A DNA stretch of 64,000 nt from Persicaria tinctoria (taxonomy: Eukaryota > Streptophyta > Magnoliopsida > Caryophyllales > Polygonaceae): positions 13,640,967 to 13,704,966 of the forward strand of contig JBANSL010000004.1 in the NCBI GenBank assembly GCA_037127255.1, in the 5' to 3' direction. Position numbers and translations under genes: made by a program. The stretch's first letter is position 1, and every line of letters begins with the position of its first letter. Positions 53,645-64,000 of this stretch are shown here, piece by piece. The notes beneath the pieces were generated by a model. That model was not told where the DNA came from. It searched no databases and was given only the letters and a program-made list of their open reading frames with translations.

Positions 53645-56142
53645 TCAATTCATCCCGTGCTCCCTTTGAAACCATTCCTTACTGTGTTTTGATCTTCTCA
53701 CAAACTCTCCTTTGGAGATTTTCCTTTTCCAAGGAGGTCGGCCACATCTTTTCCTTACAAGGGGGGGGGGGGGGGGGGGTTACATTTAATCTGTCTAATA
53801 TATTCAGGAAGGTTTATTTCATCGTCAGGAAGGACTGGATATATGGTTTCAGCATGTGCCAAATTCCAAGCTTCATTTGTGTAGAAACTTGCAACAAAAT
53901 GTGACACATCAAGCTTTTTATGCACTATTGCTGACAGAGTATGTATGCATGAGATTTTTTGAATGTCAAACACCCTACAGATGCATTGTTTTGCTGAAAG
54001 ATCAACGACAATCCACGTACCTTCTCCAGTAACTTCAAAGACAGACTCATTTAAGTGCTTTACAGTGTATGCCCCAACATCCTTTTGCAATTCTTGAATC
54101 ATTTTCATTATTGTAGGGGTAACTCTCTGTGTATTCAGTGTTGCGCTCTGCCTTCTCTCTTGAGACCACTCTGTCAACTTATCTCTAACAAATTCTAACA
54201 GTGCAACAATGGGGAGATTTTTTTTACCACTCAAAACAGACTTCAAGCTTTCAGCATTGTTTGATGTTATCATGTTATACCGATCACCCTTTGCATGTGC
54301 TCTTACCCACCTCTCCAGCCCTGCGGATATGAAATAGGTTGCAAGTCTTGGGCATTCTTCTTTTATACGGTCAAATTGGTGGGCAAAATCACTAATAGTG
54401 TAGGTTTCAGCAGGCTGTTGGAACATGTGAGCAAGATGCCTTTTCTTGAAAGTTTCCTGTATGTTCTGCTTCAAATGCCACATACATATGCAATGGATAG
54501 CAATAGGGTATATCTTGGCGATAGCTTTAGTAATGCTGGAATGTCTATTAGAAACAAATAGCAAATCATCTGTAGGTGGTATAACTTTAATGAGTTGCTG
54601 AAAAAACCATTCCCAAGATGCATTATTTTATGTGTCAACAATCCCAATAGCCAGCGGGTATAATTTCATATTTGCATCTTGTGTAAATGCTCCAAGCAAT
54701 GTACCCTTATATTCCCCTGCTAAGAATGTGCCATCTACAACAACAACCTACAATAAAAAGGTAAATGATGAAATCTTTATAACTTTGCTAAATTATAAAT
54801 GATTATGCATATATACATACCTTTTTTAAGATATGGAATGCTCTAATGCATTGTCCATAAGACAGGAACTTGTATTTGAACCTTTCAGCATTGTCTTTTG
54901 TAATGAGAGCTATTGTCCATGGATTTTTCTCCATAAGCATGTGACAATATGTTGGCAATGCAGCAAAATTTGATTCCGGTGTCCCTTTTTCCCTCACTTG
55001 TGCTATTTGTGCTGCCTTCCATGCTTTCCAATAAGTAATTGAGATCTTGTGGCCCGTTCTCATCTTATCAATAATTTTTTTTGGGTTGTATCCGCTGTAA
55101 AAAATCCAGCAATGAGTATTTGTTTAAACTGTTTGCTTAAACTACAAATAATATAGTGGAAAATGAATGTTGATATTAATATGATAAAAAAAAAACAAAT
55201 ATGCTGAAATTAACTGCTGAAACAGTAGTCATCTTGATTGTATGAGGCTGGCAATAACACTGGATGGTGCTTGTCTGCAGTGTCTTGTTCTTGTATCCCA
55301 TGTGCATGTGTGTATATATTTATACAATATCACCTCATGACAAATAGCTGAAACTCTCTTTGTATGCAATTTCCAATCACAATATTTGTCTATGCATATA
55401 TGCTCTATAATATTTTGGTGTTGATTTTTTAACCTCAAATCCAAATATGTCTGTCATAGACATAATGTATAGAGCATCATTTACTGCTTGTCTCGATTCG
55501 AATGTTTTTCCAACATACATAATCCTTGGGCCTTGAGTGACACGGGCGACAACACTGTCCGTGATAGAGCTTCCATCACCCCTTTCATCAACAGTGTTTC
55601 CTTTTCTTTTCATCATGGCATAGCGTTCATTCCAATATCCATCATTAAAGTTATCTGAAAATGATTCACTGTTTTCAGCATTATAGTAATCTAAAAATCT
55701 TTCAGCATCCATATCGTCTTGCGGCACATCCCGAATCTCATAAAAAATAGAGATATCTTCTATTATATCCATGTCCTCAAAATATTGATCATCACCAAAT
55801 CTGTTTCTGCTATATCTGTCCTCAGTTTCAACAAGCTCAGCAGAAGCATCTGCGCGAATTGGAAAATCATGGACAGCAATATCTAATGGCAAGGTGTTGC
55901 TGGCACAACTCAATAGCCAAATTTACTCCATCCAATTTACTCAACAACAAGAATTCTCTCTAATCAGCATCAGAATCTACCTTAAGCGGCGCTTTCAATG
56001 TCTTGAAGGGGTGCAAATGGCTGAATTCCAATTCAACAGACTCATCAACATTGAATCTACTGTAAACCTTGTCCTTCAAGGTTGATAAAGTGATTGAGTC
56101 CTCTAGCACAAAAGCTTTTGAAGTAGTGTTTCCATCGAACAA
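53645..56142 (-). pseudogene. mudrA: mudrA-type MULE transposase, decayed
   Basis: On the minus strand: an N-terminal PB1-like part (MFDGNTTSKAFVLEDSITLS, 56142-55960, TAG at its end); the acidic linker (55913 on); the MuDR DNA-binding region (GKTFESRQAVNDALYI, then KYCDWKLHTKRVSA after a shift near 55405); 55063-54825 (ISITYWKAWKAAQ, NFAALPTYCHML); an intron (donor GTATGTATAT, acceptor TTATTGTAG); the DDE domain (VVVVDGTFLAGEYKG, PLAIGIVD); and a SWIM zinc finger (KQCICRVF...CIHTLSAI). The catalytic motifs are damaged: the second Asp position reads SNRH instead of SDRH, and the Glu of the EN..SW motif is a TAA (54628-54630). The frame shifts again at the G19 run (53761-53779) before RPPWKRKISKGEFVRRSK. 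Confidence 0.85.
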
Positions 56143-57241
56143 TAATCATGTTTCAGCAATTCTCCAGTTTCCCCCATATACAACTATTACAATACTTGAT
56201 GACATTTCTATCCCTACAATTCAATGTTTGACACTATTAAAGTACTTGAAATCTAATTTGAATGCATTTTCAGTAAAAATGAACTGCAATGAAAAAAACA
56301 GAGTTACTGAAATAATTAAAAAACAGATAACTGCAATCCACAATATTAAAATACATGTTAATGGACATCAGTGCACATCAATATTCGATTTGCATTTCAG
56401 CAATCAGTGAGCATGCTAATGATCTATAGAAAATCGAAACACAGATATGCTGAAACACTTTCAGAAGCAATAAAAAGCGATAGTTTCAGAAACAGGTTGT
56501 TGAAACAAAAATTTTCATAGCAGAAACTATCTTGAAACTTTACGCCATCACATCAAAAATCATAATCAATTGACATAAAGTATTGAACTGTAGTAACAAT
56601 CGTAATTTCATGAGCAATCATAAACGATACTTATAGCAACAATTGAAAATCCGTTTTTAGTAGATCCGGTAGTGCAAAATCAAAATTTTTTAAGAACGTT
56701 AAACCAAGGATTACAGCAGATCTATAGTTAATCAACATCATAATCATAAGTTCGAAGAACATCGCATAAGAATTGTCCAAAATTATAGCAAAAACGATCG
56801 TTAATGCTTATTTCGTTGATATGCGTAGGTAGTTCAGCAACCGATTGATCGATTGAGCAACAGATTGATCGATTATAGTAGATACATCGATTAATAGGCA
56901 AAAAATGATCGATTACAGCAGGTAGGATGAAGGAGAGGGAGCTTGGTTGCCAAGGTTTTCGGTTTCAGCAAAAAAAAAAAGGTGGACAATTCCCAAATAT
57001 GGAGAGGTTGGAGGACAACTTCCTAATATAATCAAAAAATTTCGCCTATATGGTAAACGGCCCAAAAAATAATCGATCGGTTGAATTGTAGAAGATGAGT
57101 TGTTTGTAACTAGGGTAAATTAATTTTATTATTAATTAATATTAGATATTTAATCTAAGCCATTGATTTAATCTAATGGTTTAGATTGTTTTATTAGGTA
57201 AATAAAAGGAACTCTCCATTAGGAGAGGATCCAAATCCACT
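56143..57241 (-). other. MULE right terminal region
   Basis: The non-coding 5' side of mudrA and the right inverted repeat. It has repeats of GATCGATT(A/G)AG(C)A(A/G)C(A)G near 56840-56930. The mudrA promoter should lie here, but no clear TATA box was chosen. Confidence 0.4.
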
Positions 57242-57711
57242 GGGGGTTGGGGGAAGGAGGGGGCAAAATTTATCCGTCAGTTATTTTTTTTAAGGTTGAG
57301 ATTTGCCCAACTCCATCCATGAATTTGATGGTCAAATTCATGAGATCCAAATCCGTCTGTAACTAGTTTTGAGGATGAGTCTTTTTTTTAAACCTTTTTT
57401 TTTAATTTTTATTGGTGTTAATCATACCACAAAATTTTTGGGTGGATAGAAAAAAGAAAATATATTTCTGTGTATTGGTATATAATGGTTCCGTAGGATG
57501 GAAGGTAAAAGTCCTGCGGGATGGAAGCCTTTCGTGTTTGAAATTGTATGTAGGTCCTAATGTATTGGTAATAGTCCCGTGAGATGGGAGGTTTCAAGAA
57601 AAAAAATGTCCATTTTGTTGTATGGTTTGGAAGCTGAAAGATATATATGGTGGCTGAGGGTGGAGTGCAGTATGTATAACCACCAATTGCTTTTTAATTT
57701 GCATGGTCAAC
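57242..57711. other. Non-coding flank, no gene
   Basis: It holds GTC(C)(T)G(C/T)GGGATGGAAG-like repeats (about 57490-57590) and a CCATGAATTTGATGGTCAAATTCATG-type hairpin near 57325. No gene is seen. Confidence 0.4.
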
Positions 57712-58134
57712 TATGAAAGTTATACTCATGTATCTTTGGATGCATACATGGATCATATTAGCTTTTATTAGCTCACATTACAGCTGCATTTTAGCTCTTA
57801 GTTGCATCTTCATTTCACTTTCATTTAAGCTGCATTTTCCTTTCTTTGGACTGTAATAAGGACAGCTTACAACTAGCTCTTTTTGTCTTCTTATGATCGA
57901 CCAATCATTGATGAGTATTCCATGCTATATAAGCTGGGCTCTATCACTGATTTTGTAGGGTTTTGGGAATTGGTGAAAGGGAGTAAGAGCTCCTGCCGCC
58001 TCTGTTCATATTTCCATTTTGGTTCAATGAAACAGTGATGCTTGATCACTGATTTTACAGCTTCTTCCTTTATATTTTACCTTATTTTGCTGCTTATGCA
58101 GTATAAAAGTAATCTTTGATCAACTTATTTCACA
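57707..58134 (+). mobile_element. 5' LTR (423 bp) of a complete Copia, with TSD
   Basis: The TSD TCAAC (57707-57711) precedes TATGAAAGTTATACTC..., and the LTR ends AACTTATTTCACA at 58134, just before the primer site TGGTATCAGAGC (58135-58146). A TATATAAG box lies at 57926-57933. The start is TA where the 3' LTR has TG, a single transition. By eye the two LTRs differ at 11 of 423 positions, ten of them transitions. Confidence 0.92.
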
Positions 58135-58194
58135 TGGTATCAGAGCTTAGGCTCACGATCTGAAGAATTCTGCATTGTTTAAGCAAGGAAGAAG

Positions 58195-61100
58195 ATGGCA
58201 AATCTAGATAATGTTGTTATTCCAACAGAGGTAGATGTCAACAACCAAGGTAACTTGAATGATCCCTTATTTTTATCTAACTCAGATCACCCAGGATCTC
58301 AGCTAGTAGCTGTTCTCTTTGATGGAACAAACTTCATGACTTGGAGTAGAGGGATAACAATGACATTGAGAGCCAAATGCAAACTTGGGTTTGTTACTGG
58401 AAGCTGTGTAAGACCCACTGCTGAAGGGATGAATCTTCAGAGGTGGATAAGAGCAGATTTCATGGTGAGATGTTGGATATTAAACTCTATGAACAAGAAC
58501 ATTGCTGAGAGCTTAATGTATATTGAATCAACTAGAGAGTTATGGGATGAAATAGTGGAAAGATACAGTCAGATCAATGCTCCTTTGATTTTTCGCATAA
58601 AGAAGAAGCTTAACAATGTGAGCCAAGGGAGTATGAATCTTGCAGACTTATTTAATACTCTTGAAAAACACTGGGATGAGCTCCAAGTGTTGGAAAAGAA
58701 GCCTGAGTGTTCTTGTGGAGCTATGAAGAACTGTGGATGCAACCTGGCCAAACAGATTAATGAGATGGAAGATAGAAACAGACTGATGCAGTTGTTGGCT
58801 AGCCTGAATGATAGTTATGATGCAGCTAGGAACTCTATTTTGGCTATGGATCCTTTGCCAGCTGTAGGCAAAGGTTATTATATCTTACTGCAAGTTGATA
58901 TGGGAAGTGGAGCATCAAGTGGGAGTCTGAATAGCATGACTGATGCTAGTGCTTTTGCTGTCAACAAGAGCTATCAGTCTACTCAAGGGAATCAATCTTG
59001 TAATAGTCAAGGAGGTGGATCTTACACTTAAAGCAATGCATCTTTTGGTGCACAAGGTCAGAAGAGGGACTGGAAGGAACTGAAGAGAATCAAGCAGGCC
59101 TCTAAATGTACTCACTGTGGCTGGAAAGGTCACACATCTGATCAGTGTTTCAAGCTACATGGTGTGCCTGATTGGTTCAAAGAACTAAAGGAGAGCCAAA
59201 GGAACAATCAACCAGGGAAAAGTTCAGCCAATGCAGCAGGATCCATGAATGGAGGAATGATGAATAGCCCTCTTGAAGAGAGCTCAGGAAACACAGATGG
59301 GCAAGTTGATAATGCCATGGTGAATGCTGTGTACCAGGAAGTGCTTAAGAGGATGAAAGGCAAACGGCAAACAGAGAATGCTTATGCCAATTTCGCAGGT
59401 AATCTGTTAACTTATGCTAGTTCAGTTAACTTATCTTTACAATCCAAAGATGAGTGGATTGTAGATACAGGGGCCAATGATCACATGATGCCTATTGATC
59501 TATTTTCTCATCATAAAATGAGACTCAGTAAACCTGTGCTCATAGGGCTACCTGATGGCACTGTGAAGTCAGTCACGGAGTCAGGAAGATTACAGATAAA
59601 TGACTCTATATGGTTGAATGACATACTACTTGTGCCAGACTTCAAGCATAGCTTATTATCAGTTGGGAGATTATTAGATGATAATGATCTGATTGCTGTA
59701 TTTACTCGTACATCTTGTTATATTCAGGACCCTGGAACTAAGGAAGTGAAGCTATCTGGAGAAAGGAGACATGGGCTTTATAAGGTGCTGTCAGTAGATC
59801 AAGCTAAGAGCTGGGGAGTCAAGAAGAAGCTTTGTGATTTACCTTCAGTTTCTTGTAATAAAGCCAGCTGTGATTTAGATGTAACACATGCTAGACTTGG
59901 ACACAGTTCAATTTCAAAGATGAGACAATTGCAGTTTGTGAGGCAGACAGATTTAGAAAATTTTCATTGTGATACTTGTGCTTTATGCAAACATCACAGG
60001 GTTCCTTTTGAAAGAAGTTTGAGCAAGGCAAATAAGCCTTTTGATCTTATACATATGGACTTATGGGGTCCATACAACGTCTTAACCTATAATGGTTTCC
60101 AATATTTCTTGACCATTTTAGATGACTGTTCAAGAATTACTTGGACATTTTTGCTCAAAAATAAAATGCAGGTATATAAAATTATTACAGATTTCCTAGC
60201 TTATGTGGGAAATCAGTTTGAGTGTGCAGTGAAATGCATTAGAACAAATAATGGGACAGAGTTCACATCAAGGCAGTGTCAAGAGCTATTTGCTGAGAAA
60301 GGAATTATTCATGAGAAGACTGTGCCTTATACTTCACAACAAAATGAAAGAGTGGAGAGAAAACACAGGCATCTTGTGGAGACTGCTAGGAGCATGAGAT
60401 TGCATGCTGGACTGCCAATCAAGTTTTGGGGAGAGTGCATACTCTCTGCTACTTATGTGATCAATAAATTGCCTACTGAAGTCTTGAGCTGGAAATCACC
60501 ATATTAGGTATTGTTCAGAAAGCCTGCAACTTATGATGAATTAAGGGTGTCAGGATGCCTATGCTATGCTTCAGTAAATCAACCTGGGAAGGACAAGATG
60601 TCTGCAAAGGGAAGGAGATGCATTTTTCTTAGCTATCCACATGGCCAGAAAGCTTATAAAGTCTGGGATATTGAATCCAGAATCACATTCATTAGCATAG
60701 ATGTGAGTTTTCAGGAGAAAATGTTTCCTTTTAAGGAAGAAAAATTGCAGCAACCAACACCACTTACTCATGAATACATGCCCTTACCTCCTGTTAATCC
60801 TGTTCCAAATGATAGCCACCAACCACATTATTCTAATACCTTCATTCCAAACCCACCCAGCCCAACACACAGTTTTGTTGATGAAGTGGTTCCAGACACA
60901 ACCATCTCATCAACAACACAAAGTCCTTCTTTACCATCTCCTCAAATGCATACCCAAACACATACCCAAACACATAGTCCTAACTTCCTTGATGATACAG
61001 TAGAATTTCCTCCCTTGAGAAGATCATCAAGGAATATAACCAAACCAAGACACCTGCAGGATTTTATTTGTCAAAATAGAAGAAGTGACTCTACTCATTC

Positions 61101-62727
61101 AAAGAGCTTTCTTGCTACTTGCCTTGATCAGTCTCATGACAGAGACCCTAAATTCATTTCCTCATTTGCACTTATGGCAAATATACATGAGCCTGTACAC
61201 TATAAACATGTAGTCAAGGAGAATCATTGGGTGCAGGCTATGAAAGATGAGATTGATGCTCTGGAAGAAAATGAAACTTGGGAGATGGTGGGTCTTCCTC
61301 CAGGAAAGAAAGCCATAGGGAGCAAATGGGTATATAAAATTAAATACAGGCCTGATGGCTCTGTGGAAAGGTTCAAGGCAAGATTGGTTGCCAAAGGATA
61401 TAATCAAATAAAGGGAAATGATTTCAAGCATACTTTCTCTCCTGTTGCTAAATTCAGTACTGTGAGATTGATATTGGCTTTAGCAACCTCTAGGAACTGG
61501 CCTTTACATCAACTAGATGTGAACAATGCATTCTTTCATGGACATCTGGAAGAAGAAGTATTCATGCAGCCACCTGAAGGCTATGATGTATCTAAACCTC
61601 ACCAAGTATGCAAGCTCAAGAAGTCTCTCTATGGGCTTAAACAGGCATCCAGGCAATGGAATGTTGAGCTCTGTAAATTTCTTACTGGCCTAGGATATGT
61701 GTAGTGTCTAGGTGATTATTCTCTCTTTGTGAAGAGAGTGAAAACTGGAATTGTGACAACACTTGTTTATGTAGATGATTTGCTATTGACTAGGGATCAT
61801 GAGGATTGCATCAATCAGACTAAACTGGCTTTGCATCATGCTTTCACCATCAAGGACTTAGGACATGCTAGATACTTCCTTGGATTGGAGATTTCTAGAA
61901 ACATTTCTGCAACTCACCTTCATCAAAGGAAATATGTCATTGACATTTTATCTGATTGCCATATGTTAGACTGCAAGCCAGCAATGTTCCCTCTACCTAG
62001 GGGATTGAAGCTATCTATTGATGAAGGATAAATTATGATTGATCCTGAAGTATACAGAAGACTGATAGGGAGGCTGTTATTCCTTAACCTTACCAGGCCA
62101 GACATCACTTATGCTGTCCAACATCTCAGCCAGTTCATGACTGAACCTAGACTCCCTCATTATGAAGCTGCCTTACATGTGGTGAGATATTTGAAAGGGA
62201 CTCTTGCTGTTGGTCTCTTTTATACTAGCACCTCTTCAATGAGTTTGTCAGCTTATTGTGATGCTGATTGGGGCACTTGCCAGTTTAGTGCAAAGTCATT
62301 GACATGATATTGTGTTTTCCTAGGAGATAGCTTGGTCTCTTGGAAAACTAAGAAGCAAAACACTGTCTCAAAATCCTCTGCTGAAGCTGAATATAGGAGC
62401 ATGTCTACTACCACTAGTGAGCTTATTTGGGTGGATGGTATACTCCAAGCACTGGACGTTGATGTTCCAAAGCCTATCCCTCTATACTGTGACAACAGAT
62501 CAGCCATCCACATAGCAGAGAACCCAATATTTCATGAAAGAACAAAGCACTTGAAGATTGATTGCCACTTCATACGACAATTTTTGATATCTGGTTTTGT
62601 TCATCCCCAACATGTCAGAACAGAAGTGCAACTTGTTGATGTGCTCACCAAACCTTTAGGAGAGAAACAACACTTATTCTTCTCTCTCAAGTTGGGTCTT
62701 GTAGGATTCTCAACAAACCCAACTTGA
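58195..62727 (+). pseudogene. Copia gag-pol polyprotein with five in-frame stops
   Basis: One frame of 1,511 codons without any shift. Gag starts MANLDNVVIPTEVDVNNQGN and has FDGTNFMTWSRGITM. A CTHCGWKGHTSDQC knuckle (about residue 305), protease site IVDTGANDHMM (about 423), HARLGHSS pre-integrase region, integrase, RT (KWVYKIKYRPDG, LVYVDDLLL at about 1192) and RNase H (YCDADWGTC, AEAEYRSM) follow. Stops are TAA 59029, TAG 60505, TAG 61702, TAA 62029 and TGA 62305; the normal stop is TGA at 62725. In the integrase core the second acid is changed (TNNGTEF where DNG is usual). The first acid (HMDLW) and the Glu (VERKH) remain. The copy is dead for its own transposition. Confidence 0.93.
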
Positions 62728-63162
62728 GGGGGGATGTGAAAGTTATACTCATGCATCTTTGGATGCATACATGGATCATATTAGCTTTCATTAGCTCACA
62801 TTACAGCTGCATTTCAGCTCTTAGTTGCATCTTCATTTCACTTTCATTTAAGCTGTATTTTCCTTTCTTTGGACTGTAATAAGGACAGCTTACATCTAGC
62901 TCTTTTTGTCTTCTTATGATCGACCAATCATTGATGAGTATTCCATGCTATATAAGTTGGGCTCTATCGCTGATTTTGTAGGGTTTTGGGAATTGGTGAA
63001 AGGGAGTAAGAGCTCCTGCCGCCTCTGTTCATATTTCCATTTTGGTTCAATGAAACAGTGATGCTTGATCACTGATTTTACAGCTTCTTCCTCTACATTT
63101 TACCTTATTTTGCTGCTTATGCAGTATAAAAGTGATCTTTGATCAACTTATTTCACATCAAC
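62721..63162 (+). mobile_element. Polypurine tract, 3' LTR (423 bp) and TSD
   Basis: CTTGAGGGGGGA directly precedes the LTR 62735-63157 (TGTGAAAGTTATACTC ... CTTATTTCACA). TCAAC (63158-63162) is the right half of the TSD. The TATATAAG box is at 62949-62956. It is collinear with the 5' LTR without gaps. Confidence 0.92.

Positions 63163-64000
<838 letters not shown>

Larger units (their letters stand above)
47325..57241. mobile_element. ULP-carrying (Kaonashi-type) MULE, about 9.9 kb
   Basis: The left end (GAGTTCCGGATTCTCTCCTA, ATTTACCTAATCAAACAATT) and the reversed right end (GTGGATTTGGATCCTCTCCT, ATTTACCTAATAAAACAATC) are inverted repeats recognisable over about 70 bp. Between them two genes converge: a DUF1985/Ulp1-like gene on the plus strand (48235 to about 52950) and a mudrA transposase on the minus strand (56142-53645). 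This pairing is known for plant MULEs of the ULP-bearing Kaonashi group. The TSD cannot be read because the flanks are G-rich and repetitive (GGGTGGAG, GGGGGTTGGGG). Both genes carry disabling changes, so the copy is not autonomous now. Confidence 0.82.

Overview
The window is nuclear DNA of a flowering plant, most likely a eudicot. It is AT-rich and has long introns. It carries NDR1/HIN1-like and DUF674 genes, plant Copia, L1-type LINE, Mutator-like (MULE), hAT-like and Stowaway-like elements, a chloroplast-derived insert and TRIM elements. I see no CRISPR array, operon or prokaryotic gene. All assignments come from reading the sequence; no database search was run.

Only three host genes are well supported, all on the minus strand. 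(1) At 1-5,500 lies the 5' part of a spliced gene for a plant membrane protein of unknown function. Two 5'-UTR introns and three coding exons (4970-4812, 1972-1885, 351-120) join in phase, and the end of the gene lies beyond position 1. Its introns hold a foldback MULE, Stowaway-like repeats and microsatellites. (2) At 40,395-41,087 is an intact single-exon NDR1/HIN1-like (LEA_2) gene. (3) At 46,138-46,973 is an intact two-exon DUF674 gene. The upstream regions of (2) and (3) share a repeat of about 85 bp.

The rest is a nest of mobile elements. 6,164-9,247 is a 3.08-kb solo LTR with target-site duplication (TSD) GGAAG. 10,350-17,140 is an inverted duplication whose arms were split by three DNA elements. 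17,156-24,630 is a three-layer nest: an Ale-like Copia interrupted by a TRIM, itself interrupted by a 6.0-kb Copia. 24,736-25,160 is plastid-like DNA with a decayed trnY-GUA. 25,160-26,321 is a LINE tail on the minus strand, followed by a minus-strand Copia (26,322-29,190). 29,417-33,113 is a 5'-truncated LINE with a 16-bp TSD. A second LINE fragment (33,427-35,780) was split by a composite TRIM plus Copia insertion flanked by CAATG. Two foldback MULE-type elements lie at 37.3-39.5 kb. A long inverted repeat carrying two tRNA-like sequences lies at 43.15-45.8 kb.

The most notable unit is a nearly 10-kb MULE at about 47.33-57.24 kb. It has terminal inverted repeats and two convergent genes: a multi-exon DUF1985/Ulp1 (C48 protease)-like gene on the plus strand and a mudrA transposase on the minus strand. 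This is the layout of the known ULP-carrying (Kaonashi-type) MULEs. Both genes are decayed here. The ULP-like gene begins with tandemly duplicated exon-intron units, and three long G-runs lie in its coding regions. The window ends with a complete Copia (57,712-63,157) with 423-bp LTRs and TSD TCAAC, and then a (TA)n tract.

I found no convincing new cellular system. The best leads are the composite TRIM/Copia insertion with its clean TSD, the exon-duplicated ULP-MULE, the foldback elements that could make hairpin RNA, and the inverted tRNA-like pair.
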